Below, one piece after another: positions 7,814-16,012 of a DNA stretch of 24,395 bases. The stretch covers positions 1-24,395 of the forward strand of contig SFMI01000019.1 of assembly GCA_004554425.1 (NCBI GenBank). The letters are read 5' to 3'. Position 1 is the stretch's first letter; each line of letters starts with the position of its first letter. The stretch is from Candidatus Saccharimonadota bacterium (GTDB taxonomy: Bacteria; Eremiobacterota; Xenobia; Xenobiales; Xenobiaceae). Under the pieces are notes generated by a model. It was not told where the DNA came from. It did no database searches and saw only the letters and a list, made by a program, of their open reading frames with translations. A program made the translations under genes and the position numbers.

Positions 7814-9772
7814 TTACGACATGTAAGTATAGCTGGCTAAGCTGCGTTCGAAGTTATTAAGCAATTTTTGTGACATCTCTAAAGTTAGATAATTTTCACT
7901 TAAAGCATCTTCACATTGCTGACGCATACGCTCAAGCAAGTCTTCCGGATTATACTGGAAGTAAGAGAGCACTTTGCTCATAGTGTCGCCGCGTACAATG
8001 TGCTCGAGTTTGTAACCTGAAGTAGTGAGCTTTACTTGTACTGCGTGGGTATCGCCAAAAAGGTTGTGCAAATTGCCCATAGTCTCCTGATAAGCCCCAA
8101 TTAAAAACATGCCCAAATAATATGGCTCGTGGCTTAAGCGTTCGGGAACTTTGCCTTCTTCTTCGGTGCCGTAAAAATTTGTTTCGGAATTGAAGCGCAA
8201 AGAATGAACGTCTAGCAAGGAATTGACATCTTCTTTTATATCGATGAATTTATCAATTTTACCGTCGGAATCGCAAGTGAGATCGGCCAAAGTAACTTTT
8301 TCGTCAGGAGCCGTATCTAGGCGATGAATAGGCAAAATAGGGAACAACTGATCGAGAGCCCAAGAGTCGGGAGCTGATTGGAAAACTGACAAATTGACAT
8401 AGTAAGTGGTGGAGAGCAATTTCTCCAGAGTGAAGAAGTCGTCACTGGTAGCTTTGGCTTCGCGCAAGGTTTCATAGATCTTACGGCAAGATTGCCAATA
8501 TAACTTCTCTGCTAGGGCCCGATCTTTGAGGGAAAGCATGCCTAATTGAAAAGCGCTCAGAGCTTCATCTTTGAATTGGACAGCGTCGTGGAAAGATTCT
8601 TGAGCATTTTCCGGAGTAATGCCTTCGTAAATTTCACGCAAAGTTTTTATAATATAGTCTTCATCGCCGACAGCTGGAGGAATGTTGAAGTTGCCAACTT
8701 TATTTTGACCTAAAACATCAAAAACCAAAATTGATTGGTGAGAGGCCAAGGCGCGGCCACTTTCGCTAACAATGGTAGGAGCTTTAATTTTTGCTTGTTT
8801 GCAAGCGTCGTTTATTTCGGCAACTACATCGTTGGCATAGCTTTGCATGTTATAATTTTTAGAAGCATAGAAGTCACTTTTGGAACCGTCGTAGTCGACA
8901 GCTAAGCCTCCGCCCACGTCTAAATATCCCATAGGGGCGCCCAATTTTACTAATTCGGCGTAGATGCGGCCAGCTTCGCGTAAAGCCCCCTTAATGACAC
9001 TGATCGCCGAAATTTGCGAACCGATATGAAAATGGAGCAACTTCAAATTGGCCAACATATCGTTGTTAATGAGGATCTGAACAGCTTGATAAATTTCATA
9101 GGCAGACATGCCAAATTTGGCTCTTTCGCCCACACTGCTGCCCCAATGGCCTTGGCTTTTACGATTAAGCTTTACTCTAAAACCGAAAGAAGCAGGCAAA
9201 TTTAAGGCTTTAGCTACACGTACGGCCAAGCATACTTCGTCTAATTGCTCCAGAATAATGATAACTTTTTTGCCCAATTTGGAAGCTAAAATGGCTGTTT
9301 CCAAATATTCGCGGTCTTTGTAGCCATTGCAAGTAATAAGACACTCAGTTGAATGCATGGCCGAGAGGGCGATAAGTAACTCTGGTTTGGAGCCTGCTTC
9401 TAAACCAAAATGATGAGGTGTGCCGCATTTAACTAATTCTTCTATAATGTGGCGTTGCTGGTTTACTTTAACTGGGAAGACACCGCGATAGACGCCAGGA
9501 TAATTATATTTAGCTATAGCTCTGGCAAAAGCCGAATTTAAACGCTCGATACGATCTTGGAGAATATCTGGAAAGCGAAGCAAAATAGGTAAACTTAAGC
9601 CACGCCCTTTCAGAGCTTCAATTAAGGTGTAAAGATCGATAGATCCGCCGCGTTCACCTTGGGGAGATACGACTAAATGGCCGTTGGAATTGATAGAAAA
9701 ATATGGAGCTCCCCAACGCTTGATAGAATAGAGTTCATCGCTTTTGTCTATATTCCAGTTAGCAGAATCCAT
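7814..9772 (-). CDS. speA: Biosynthetic arginine decarboxylase
   Basis: A 652-aa PLP enzyme of the fold-III SpeA family that turns arginine into agmatine, the first step of polyamine synthesis by this route. Motifs in order: WGAPYFSIN; FPVKVNQQ with the PLP-binding lysine (about residue 102); LLHFHIGSQIS; LDVGGGLAVDYDGS; VSESGRALASH; FQSAPDSWALDQLFPI.PIHRLD; and LADLTCDSDGKI with the catalytic cysteine donated across the dimer. The length agrees with the E. coli enzyme (about 650 aa). The frame extends to a TTG at 9793, but the ATG at 9770-9772 follows AAAGGAAG at normal spacing and is the better start. A GGCAGG/CCTGCC hairpin with T-run lies about 30 nt upstream of that ATG. The AI-2E family gene follows directly. 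Confidence 0.96.
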   Translation of the reverse strand: MDSANWNIDKSDELYSIKRWGAPYFSINSNGHLVVSPQGERGGSIDLYTLIEALKGRGLSLPILLRFPDILQDRIERLNSAFARAIAKYNYPGVYRGVFPVKVNQQRHIIEELVKCGTPHHFGLEAGSKPELLIALSAMHSTECLITCNGYKDREYLETAILASKLGKKVIIILEQLDEVCLAVRVAKALNLPASFGFRVKLNRKSQGHWGSSVGERAKFGMSAYEIYQAVQILINNDMLANLKLLHFHIGSQISAISVIKGALREAGRIYAELVKLGAPMGYLDVGGGLAVDYDGSKSDFYASKNYNMQSYANDVVAEINDACKQAKIKAPTIVSESGRALASHQSILVFDVLGQNKVGNFNIPPAVGDEDYIIKTLREIYEGITPENAQESFHDAVQFKDEALSAFQLGMLSLKDRALAEKLYWQSCRKIYETLREAKATSDDFFTLEKLLSTTYYVNLSVFQSAPDSWALDQLFPILPIHRLDTAPDEKVTLADLTCDSDGKIDKFIDIKEDVNSLLDVHSLRFNSETNFYGTEEEGKVPERLSHEPYYLGMFLIGAYQETMGNLHNLFGDTHAVQVKLTTSGYKLEHIVRGDTMSKVLSYFQYNPEDLLERMRQQCEDALSENYLTLEMSQKLLNNFERSLASYTYMS

Positions 9773-9799
9773 ATGAGTCTTCCTTTGTAGCAATTTGTT

Positions 9800-9844
9800 A
9801 AAAAGGCAGGAGCTTGCTTAACTATTAGAAAGCTGCTACCTGCC
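9800..9844 (-). terminator. Intrinsic terminator between the inositol-phosphatase gene and speA
   Basis: On the minus strand GGCAGG (9839-9844) pairs with CCTGCC (9805-9810). AGC/GCT extends the stem past a one-base bulge, and TTTTT follows. It ends the upstream phosphatase transcript, or, if speA has its own promoter above it, acts inside the speA leader. Confidence 0.75.
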
Positions 9845-9937
9845 CGATAATTTTAGGCTGAGAAAATTTCCCTGCCAGGCTATGCAATAAAATAACCTTC
9901 AAACCGAAAAAAGGGCCGATTTGGCATAGGCATTGCT

Positions 9938-10798
9938 TTAGCGCTTGTAAGTTGAATGATCGATACGTTCGCCTTTTTCGATCCAATAAGGAGAATGGCG
10001 TAAAGCTGTAGTGTATTTTTTAGCTGCTTCTAAAAGGGCAGGGTGAATCTTCCCATTGGAAGCCATTAAGTCTCGATACAACATATTGTGAGGCTCGCCT
10101 AAGAAATCGCTCATCTTGCCACCTGCTTCTTTGACTATTAAGGAACCGGCGGCGATATCCCAAGGAGAAAGGCCCAATTCCCAGTATCCATCGAAGCGAC
10201 CACAAGCGATATAGCAAAGATCCAAGGCAGCAGAACCGTCGCGACGTACACCTCGAGCTTTGATAATCAAATCGTGGAACATGCCTAAATGTATATCAGG
10301 TGAACTGCTGACGTCGTAAGGAAAACCAGTGACTAAAAGGGCGTCTTCTAAAATGGCATTGTCGCTTACATGGATTGGCTGGCCGTTTAAGTAGGCACCT
10401 TCACCCAAAACAGCGTAGAAGGTTTCTTCGTGGCAAGGGTCATGGACTACGCCAACTACTACTTGTCCATTGAGCTCAAAAGCGATAGATACGGCAAAAA
10501 AAGGATAGCCTGAAGCAAAATTGGTAGTGCCGTCCAGAGGGTCGACGATCCAACGACAATTATTATCACTGCCTATAATTTGGCCTTGCTCTTCTCCCAA
10601 AATGCTATGCTCGGGGAAGGTGCTTTTTATTAGAGAAAAGATAAGCTTTTCGCTAGCTTTGTCGACTTCAGTGACTAAATTGATGCGACCTTTTTTGTCA
10701 ATATGGTGAGATTCACCAACGGCTTTGCGAATGAGTTCGCCGGCTTGCTTAGCGGCTTTGAGGGCTAAGTCTAAGTAGGGCTGATACTGACTGGACAT
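9938..10798 (-). CDS. Inositol monophosphatase family protein (SuhB/IMPase-like)
   Basis: A 286-aa Mg2+/Li+-sensitive phosphatase. The metal ligands are all visible: GEE (about residues 69-70), WIVDPLDGTTNF with D86 and D89, and SPWDIAAG with D214. Size and motif order match bacterial SuhB and IMPase. Substrate in this family can be inositol phosphate, histidinol phosphate or other sugar phosphates, and the sequence alone does not decide. The open frame starts at a GTG (10834), but the ATG at 10796-10798 with AGGA 8 nt upstream gives the usual N-terminus (MSSQYQPYLDLALKAAKQAG). The GTG would lie inside the 17-bp hairpin arm upstream, another reason to prefer the ATG. Flanked by hairpins on both sides, so probably monocistronic. 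Confidence 0.93.
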   Translation of the reverse strand: MSSQYQPYLDLALKAAKQAGELIRKAVGESHHIDKKGRINLVTEVDKASEKLIFSLIKSTFPEHSILGEEQGQIIGSDNNCRWIVDPLDGTTNFASGYPFFAVSIAFELNGQVVVGVVHDPCHEETFYAVLGEGAYLNGQPIHVSDNAILEDALLVTGFPYDVSSSPDIHLGMFHDLIIKARGVRRDGSAALDLCYIACGRFDGYWELGLSPWDIAAGSLIVKEAGGKMSDFLGEPHNMLYRDLMASNGKIHPALLEAAKKYTTALRHSPYWIEKGERIDHSTYKR

Positions 10799-10831
10799 AG
10801 AAAATTTCCTATAAAAAACGATTTTTGGACG

Positions 10832-10880
10832 CACAGAGGGCGTCTCTTTAGGCTGAGCTTGTGAAGAGACGCCCTCTGTG
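10832..10880 (-). terminator. Long perfect inverted repeat downstream of the subtilase gene
   Basis: CACAGAGGGCGTCTCTT (10832-10848) and its exact complement (10864-10880) form a 17-bp perfect stem with a 15-base loop. On the minus strand a T6 run follows after 13 bases (10813-10818), so it is a likely terminator of the subtilase transcript. It lies just before the phosphatase SD and is longer than needed for simple termination. Confidence 0.65.
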
Positions 10881-10937
10881 GCTAGTTGAATTGGCGGAAA
10901 CTTAACTTATTTAAGTCGGCTTCCTAAAAGAATATGC

Positions 10938-12389
10938 TTACTTGACTTCTTGGCCTTGGTAGTCGTATTTCATGGCGCCTTCAATGTTAAGGCGAGCGCC
11001 GCTACCTACTTTGCCTTGTAAGCTTTCCAACTGGTCGCCACCTTTGGTGAGGCGGGTTACCAATTCGTCGTTGCTCATTTCCGGATCCATGGCTAAGAGC
11101 AAGCCGGCAGCGCCAGTTACGTGAGGAGTAGCCATAGAGGTACCGCTGAAGACAGCGTAACCTCCGCCGGGAACGGTGGAAAGGATGTCTTTGCCAGGAG
11201 CGGCTATATCAACATTCTTTTCTCCGTAGCAAGAGAACTTAGCCAACTGGTCGTTGCGATCTGTAGCAGCTACGGCGACGTTATTGGGTAAATCGTAGTC
11301 GGAAGGATAGTGAGGATGAACATCGTTGTTCGTTCCGGAGTTTCCGGCCGACATCATGTGTAAGGCGTCGGGAGAATTGCGGAAGGCTTCCTGAATAGCA
11401 GGGTTCGCCGGGCCGCCACCCCAAGAGTTTGAGGTTAAACGAGCACCTACGGAAGTGGCATAATTGATACCGCGAATAATGGAAGCTGCGTCAGCACCGC
11501 CGTCATCACTGAAAATTTTGACGGGCAGAATGGTGGCCGACCAGTTGATGCCAGAAACGCCTTCGCCGTTGTTGCCTACAGCACCGATAGTACCGGCAAC
11601 GTGAGTACCGTGACCCTGACGATCCATAACGTCGCCGTTTTGCAAGCAAGCATTCCAGCCCTGATAATCGTCGACAAAACCGTTACCATCATCGTCGATA
11701 CCGTTGCCGGGGATCTCTTTGGTGTTGGTGTAGATATTGCCAGCTAAGTCGGGGTGAGTAATATCAACACCAGTATCGATAACGGCAATCAGAGGGCCCT
11801 GTCCATTGGGTAAACCGGTAGTAATTTGCCAAGCTTCGGGAGCGTGGATGTCGGCGCGGGCAGTACCATTGTTGCTGCCGTCATTGTACATGTCCCACTG
11901 CTGGCCGAACTTTGCATCGTTGGGCACTTTACCTTCAGCTAATTGTTCGCGGGTGAATTCTTGACCTTTGGCAATATCTTCAGCGTGGTAGATGGTGTTG
12001 GGGACAGCAAATTCAATGCTGGGATCCTGCTGCATTTGTGCCAAAGCTTCTTCGGTGGTCATGCCCTCGGGAAGCTGAAGTTGCATCATTTGACCGGCAC
12101 CGGCAGCTTTCATGCGGCCGGGAATCTTGAAGTTGTCCAACACTTTGGCGCCGTATTTTTCGACGACACTTTCGTTGTTGAGGCTGGCCATCATGGAACC
12201 ACGGGTTTTGATAATAACCTGACCAGGAACAAATTCGCCTAAAGAGCGTTTTTCAGAGCCTAAGCTTACAGAATCGGAACCAACTTGAGGGTTGGAATTC
12301 TCTGCTTTTGCTTCTGACTTTGTGGCAGCTTGGGGAGTATAAGTACCTTGTAATTGATTTATACTGTTGGGGCCGATATTGGAAATCAT
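10938..12389 (-). CDS. Subtilisin-like serine protease (S8), first of a tandem pair
   Basis: This 483-aa protease has a pro-domain and a full S8 catalytic set. The pro-domain covers residues 52-135 (FVPGQVIIKTRGS ... SIEFAVPNTIY). Catalytic residues: D205 (AVIDTGVDITHPDL), H260 (GHGTHVAGT), oxyanion N350 (SAGNSG) and S418 (GTSMATPHVTGAAG). An Asp-rich IDDDGNGFVDD segment (231-241) is a likely Ca2+ site. No Sec signal peptide: the N-terminus is MISNIGPNSINQLQ then a polar stretch with SDSVSLGS, similar to its neighbour. The ATG has AGGAGG with 5 nt spacing. The catalytic domain is strongly similar to the next gene (for example GINYA, SNSWGGG, FSCYGEK, TSMATPHV), so this is a tandem duplication. 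It has its own leader with a palindrome, and a hairpin after it. Confidence 0.95.
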   Translation of the reverse strand: MISNIGPNSINQLQGTYTPQAATKSEAKAENSNPQVGSDSVSLGSEKRSLGEFVPGQVIIKTRGSMMASLNNESVVEKYGAKVLDNFKIPGRMKAAGAGQMMQLQLPEGMTTEEALAQMQQDPSIEFAVPNTIYHAEDIAKGQEFTREQLAEGKVPNDAKFGQQWDMYNDGSNNGTARADIHAPEAWQITTGLPNGQGPLIAVIDTGVDITHPDLAGNIYTNTKEIPGNGIDDDGNGFVDDYQGWNACLQNGDVMDRQGHGTHVAGTIGAVGNNGEGVSGINWSATILPVKIFSDDGGADAASIIRGINYATSVGARLTSNSWGGGPANPAIQEAFRNSPDALHMMSAGNSGTNNDVHPHYPSDYDLPNNVAVAATDRNDQLAKFSCYGEKNVDIAAPGKDILSTVPGGGYAVFSGTSMATPHVTGAAGLLLAMDPEMSNDELVTRLTKGGDQLESLQGKVGSGARLNIEGAMKYDYQGQEVK

Positions 12390-12424
12390 ATTGCCTCCTG
12401 AAACATTTTTTTGAACGGAAATGT

Positions 12425-12438
12425 ATTTGTATACAAAT
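12425..12438. promoter_or_regulatory. 14-bp perfect palindrome upstream of the first subtilase
   Basis: ATTTGTATACAAAT lies 35 bases before the subtilase ATG and upstream of its SD. Its size and placement resemble an operator for a dimeric regulator; no regulator is identified. The AT-rich bases here could also serve as a -10 region. Confidence 0.35.
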
Positions 12439-12451
12439 TCTATTGAAGAAG

Positions 12452-12498
12452 GGCCGAGCCTTCTTGCTTTTTATAATTGAAGCCAAGAAAGATCGGCC
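12452..12498. repeat. Long interrupted hairpin between the two subtilase genes
   Basis: GGCCGA (12452-12457) pairs with TCGGCC (12493-12498), and TTCTTG (12461-12466) with CAAGAA (12484-12489), with CTT/AAG inside. It probably ends or processes the transcript of the upstream subtilase, although no clean T-run follows on the minus strand. A second perfect 9-bp repeat, TTTGTTTAG/CTAAACAAA (12514-12534), lies next to it. Confidence 0.45.
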
Positions 12499-12561
12499 TT
12501 AGCTTACCTTTATTTTGTTTAGTAGCTAAACAAAGACATTGTTTATAGACAAAGTCAGAAG

Positions 12562-14070
12562 CTAAGCTTTGGGAGCTTGGTAATTGTATTCCATAGCTCC
12601 GTTGACGTTTAAGCGGGCTCCGGTAGAAACAACACCTTTTAAGCCTTCAACTTTGTCGGCTCCTTCGAAGAGACGAGTTTTTATTTCGTCATTGCTCATA
12701 GTCGGATCCATAGCCAAAAGCAAACCGGCCGCGCCGCTGACGTGGGGAGTAGCCATGGAAGTACCGCTCTTGTTGCCGTATCCTCCGCCAGGGATAGTGG
12801 AGTATATATCTTCGCCGGGAGCGGCAATGTCGACCGACTTCTCGCCGTAGCAAGAGAAATAGCACAGCTCGTCGTTACGATCGGTAGCAGCTACGGCTAT
12901 TGAGTTGGGCAGATCGTAACTGCTGGGGAAGTGAGGCGTCTCGTCGTTATTATCTGAGGAGTTGCCTGCGGCCATAATGTGTAAGGCACTGGAGCGGGCA
13001 AAGGCCTCTTTAATGGCGGGATTGGCTTCACCGCCGCCCCACGAATTTGAAGTGATACGGGCGCCGTTTTTGGAAGCGTAATTGATACCGCGAATAATAG
13101 CTGCAGCGTCGGTACGTCCCTTGTCGTTAAAAATCTTAATCGGCATAATGGTAGCATGCCAATTGACGCCAACTACGCCTTGTCCGTTATTGCCTTCGGC
13201 GGCAATAGTACCGGCGCAATGGGTACCGTGAGAGTGTACATCCATGGGGTCGCCGTTATCGTCGAAAGCATTGTAGCCATGTACATCGTCAATAACGCCG
13301 TTGCCATCGTCGTCAACACCATTACCGGGAATTTCACCAGTATTGGTCCAGATGTTGTTGACCAAATCGGGATGGTTGTAGTCTACGCCGGTATCTATAA
13401 CAGCGATGATGGGCCCTTGACCGTTGGGAAGACCGGTAGTTTTTTGCCAAGCCAGAGAAGCATCGATATCTACTCCGGGGGTACCGCCATCTTGGCCGTC
13501 ATTTTTTAAGCCCCAAAGCTTAGAATCTAAGTCGTTGGGAACTTTACCTTGATCGGCTTTTACGGTAGCACTGCCATTTTCGGCAGGGGCCTGGGCAGGT
13601 ACATCATCTTCTAAAGTATAGATAGAGTTGGGTACGGCATATTCTATTTCAGGATCTTCCTGCATAGCAGCCATAGCTTGAGCTGTGGTCATGCCTTCAG
13701 GCAGCTGAATATGGAGCATCTCGCCCTGCATACCCTTGAAAACACTAGTTTCGTTACTGAATTTTTCCAAAACGGTGGCGCCGTATTTTTTGGCAACATT
13801 GCCTGTGCTCTGCATAAGAGAGCCCTTGGTTTTTACAATAACCTGACCGGGTACGTGCGGCTCGAGATCTTGCTCTAATTGGGCTGCTTTGGCGCTGGTG
13901 GCGGCCAGAACTTTTTCAAGCTGAGTTTGAGGGCGAATGTCTACTTGGTCGGAAACTGCGGCTTGACAGTAGAGCTTTTCCTCTTGAGGAGCTTGAACTT
14001 TGCTTTTGGAAGCAGCTAAACTTCCGGGTTGCAAAGTGGATATGGAAGCAGAGCCAATACTATTGATCAT
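12562..14070 (-). CDS. Subtilisin-like serine protease (S8), second of a tandem pair
   Basis: A 502-aa paralogue of the neighbouring protease. Counting from the chosen start: pro-domain with HVPGQVIVKTKGS ... EIEYAVPNSIY, then D226 (AVIDTGVDYNHPDL), H281 (SHGTHCAGT), N370 (AAGNSS), S438 (GTSMATPHVSGAAG), and a VDDDGNGVIDD likely calcium loop. The frame reaches 14130, but the ATG at 14068-14070 follows GGAGG at 5 nt and begins MINSIGSASISTLQ, matching the start of the paralogue. It has a longer linker than the paralogue between pro-domain and protease (VPAQAPAENGSATVKADQG). There is no classical signal peptide, yet the pro-domain and calcium site are usual for exported enzymes. Its leader contains an 11-bp hairpin. 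Confidence 0.94.
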   Translation of the reverse strand: MINSIGSASISTLQPGSLAASKSKVQAPQEEKLYCQAAVSDQVDIRPQTQLEKVLAATSAKAAQLEQDLEPHVPGQVIVKTKGSLMQSTGNVAKKYGATVLEKFSNETSVFKGMQGEMLHIQLPEGMTTAQAMAAMQEDPEIEYAVPNSIYTLEDDVPAQAPAENGSATVKADQGKVPNDLDSKLWGLKNDGQDGGTPGVDIDASLAWQKTTGLPNGQGPIIAVIDTGVDYNHPDLVNNIWTNTGEIPGNGVDDDGNGVIDDVHGYNAFDDNGDPMDVHSHGTHCAGTIAAEGNNGQGVVGVNWHATIMPIKIFNDKGRTDAAAIIRGINYASKNGARITSNSWGGGEANPAIKEAFARSSALHIMAAGNSSDNNDETPHFPSSYDLPNSIAVAATDRNDELCYFSCYGEKSVDIAAPGEDIYSTIPGGGYGNKSGTSMATPHVSGAAGLLLAMDPTMSNDEIKTRLFEGADKVEGLKGVVSTGARLNVNGAMEYNYQAPKA

Positions 14071-14089
14071 GGAACCTCCGTCGAGATCG

Positions 14090-14120
14090 TCAGGCTGATT
14101 TCTGTTTTTAATCAGCTTGA
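14090..14120 (-). promoter_or_regulatory. Leader hairpin of the second subtilase gene
   Basis: TCAGGCTGATT (14090-14100) pairs with AATCAGCTTGA (14110-14120), 11 bp with one G-T pair and a 9-base loop, just upstream of the GGAGG SD. It overlaps a TTGATGATCAA palindrome (14117-14127). The place suggests control of translation or mRNA stability, or an operator. Function is inferred from position only. Confidence 0.4.
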
Positions 14121-14272
14121 TGATCAACAAACAATTCTACATTATTGAATATAGGACAAAATAAAATAATTGGTGTGAGCAGGAAGTTAACGTCTCGACA
14201 TGGAGTCGCCTTCTTCTGTATGAGAAGATAAAAATGTAACTGTGAAAATAGAGTTTCTGCCCATAAAATTAT

Positions 14273-14316
14273 CAAGGCCCCACTTCTATTTCGTAAGAAA
14301 TAAGAGTGAGGCCTTG
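14273..14316 (-). terminator. Probable terminator hairpin after the adenosine deaminase gene
   Basis: CAAGGCC... (14273-14292) pairs with ...GGCCTTG (14297-14316): a 20-bp stem with two mismatches, one wobble pair and a GTAA loop. On the minus strand it lies 51 bases past the stop codon and is followed by ATAATTTTATGG. No gene was seen in 14071-14367. Confidence 0.6.
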
Positions 14317-14367
14317 GAGAAGGACGCTTACAATCACACTCTGACTGCAGGCTCAAAGAGGAAGATA

Positions 14368-15591
14368 TTATTTGTTATCTTGCTCTTTATTGTATTTTTC
14401 AATAATGGAATCGTAGTAGTTGAGTACTTGACGAACATACTTACGTCTCTCGGTGTAAGGGCCGGAGAAGAAGCTGCGTTTGAAACCGTAAACGATGGTA
14501 TCGCGCAGCTGTCTGGGAGTAAGATCGAAAGTCTTGAGGGCCAAATCTACTTCGTCGGTTACAGTAGTATGACTGACTAAGCGGTTATCTGTGCACAATG
14601 TGGCCGACAAATTGTTCGCTAACATCTTGCCAAAAGCGTGTTTTTTAACATCGCCTATAGCAGGGTTTGTTTGCATATTGCTAGTGATACACACTTCGAT
14701 AGTGGTGCGGCTGTCGGCAATATGACGAATCAAACGCTCGATATATTGCTGAGGATCTTTGACGCTGGGGCCGCAGAGCTCAGGAGAGAAGAGATGATAG
14801 CCGTGACCGATACGGTCGGCATGTAAGTCGGTGATGGCTTGGAAAATGCTTTCGGGGCCGTAAGCTTCGCCTGCATGTACGGTTTTGTGCATAAAGTTCT
14901 TATGTACGTAGTGGTAGGCAGCCTCATGATCGCTAGCAGGATGACCAGCCTCGGCACCAGCTAAGTCGAAGCCTACAATCGGAATACCTTCTTCGTCGCG
15001 CAAACGCACTACGGCTCTGGCCAGCTCCAAAGAGGCCATAGAGTAGATCTCTTTAAGGGGAGCTTCTCTGAAGACTTCCATTAATTTTGCGTAGTAAGGA
15101 GAGCTGGCGGCCACAAAAAAGCGCATAGCGCAAGTGATCAAACCGTAGTGGAAAGGAGGTTCGCCATTTTCAGTTACAGCCGGAGAAGCGTTATACTCGG
15201 CTTCGGCTTTGGCAAAGCCTCTATTGACGGCACGAATAATTTGCTCTAAAGAGAGTTTTTCGTTAATATGAAGTTGTGGGGCAAAGCGTATCTCAATGTA
15301 ACGTACGCCTTCGTTGATATTATCCCAGGCTAATTCATAAGCTGTTCTTTCTAAAGCTTCTTCGTCGACAAGAACTGCACAAGTATAGTTGAAGCCTTCT
15401 AAGTATTCAACCAAATTGTTGTAATGAGGGCGAAATACGAGTTCGTTCATGCCTTCTTCCGTGTAGGAAGGGAGCTTTACGTTGCGCTCTTTGGCCATCT
15501 CGATAAGGGAGCTCAAACGCAATGAACCGTCAAGATGCAAGTGTAAGTCGGTCTTAGGCAGAGCGCTGATTATCTCGCGAGGTAATACCAT
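14368..15591 (-). CDS. add: Adenosine deaminase family protein
   Basis: A 407-aa metal-dependent amidohydrolase that turns adenosine to inosine in purine salvage. The zinc and catalytic residues are in the expected order: H17 and H19 (DLHLHLDGSLR), H239 with E242 (VHAGEAYGP), H263 (DRIGHGYH), and D335 (LCTDNRLVSHT). It is somewhat longer than E. coli Add (about 330 aa) through insertions in the middle (around 130-150, ENGEPPFHYG) and after the RIGHG motif. Related enzymes act on N6-methyl-AMP or adenine; the TDNR.VS motif favours adenosine. The ATG (15589-15591) has GGAGG upstream with a long spacing of about 12. Transcribed divergently from the MarR-like gene, so the latter may regulate it, although this is only inference. 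Confidence 0.92.
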   Translation of the reverse strand: MVLPREIISALPKTDLHLHLDGSLRLSSLIEMAKERNVKLPSYTEEGMNELVFRPHYNNLVEYLEGFNYTCAVLVDEEALERTAYELAWDNINEGVRYIEIRFAPQLHINEKLSLEQIIRAVNRGFAKAEAEYNASPAVTENGEPPFHYGLITCAMRFFVAASSPYYAKLMEVFREAPLKEIYSMASLELARAVVRLRDEEGIPIVGFDLAGAEAGHPASDHEAAYHYVHKNFMHKTVHAGEAYGPESIFQAITDLHADRIGHGYHLFSPELCGPSVKDPQQYIERLIRHIADSRTTIEVCITSNMQTNPAIGDVKKHAFGKMLANNLSATLCTDNRLVSHTTVTDEVDLALKTFDLTPRQLRDTIVYGFKRSFFSGPYTERRKYVRQVLNYYDSIIEKYNKEQDNK

Positions 15592-16012
15592 ATATCTATC
15601 TTTATCCTCCGTTTTAACCTCCCGACTTCGGTTACAAAATGTGTTTTTCCTGCCTAAACAATCTGCTACTTTGTGGGGTATTATACGAAAAATAACTAGC
15701 TTTTATAGTTCTCAACTACATAGTTTAAGGAAGAGTTTAGATGGGACTAAGTGAAACAAAGGAAAATTTATTTTAGGCAGAAAATTAAAGCGTTTCGGTC
15801 TGTTTACCGTTTTGGGATAAGTAGGTTGGTGCCGCTTGTTCAATTTGGTAAAAAGGTTGATAATGCGTGAATTCGCCGATTTCAAAGCTGCCGAAAATAG
15901 TTAGCAGACAGCTTGTATTGAATATATTTATCTATGCTTCAGCTGATGAAAGTGAGGTTTTTTACCTGACAGGAGATTTAGTTTCTGCTATACGCTTGCA
16001 GGGAATAATTTG
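15592..16012. promoter_or_regulatory. Divergent control region between add and the MarR-like gene
   Basis: On the minus strand a perfect TATAAT (15680-15685) lies about 90 bases before the add ATG; its -35 is weak. On the plus strand TTGTTC (15836-15841), 17 bases, GATAAT (15859-15864) is a fair sigma-70 promoter for the regulator. CTGCCTAAA (15650-15658) and TTTAGGCAG (15772-15780) are exact inverted copies bracketing the add promoter. A tiny SD-preceded ORF encodes MGLSETKENLF (15740-15775). No larger gene was seen. Confidence 0.5.

Noticed and set aside
13156..13509. 117-codon plus-strand ORF inside the second subtilase
   Set aside because: Antisense of the conserved catalytic domain; a consequence of its codon composition.
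14108..14356. 82-codon minus-strand ORF between add and the second subtilase
   Set aside because: Composition is not protein-like, it overlaps the add terminator hairpin and the subtilase leader, and has no SD.
15862..15903. 13-codon ORF (MREFADFKAAENS) with AGG upstream before the regulator
   Set aside because: Its ATG overlaps the best -10 box for the regulator, so it would not be on that transcript.
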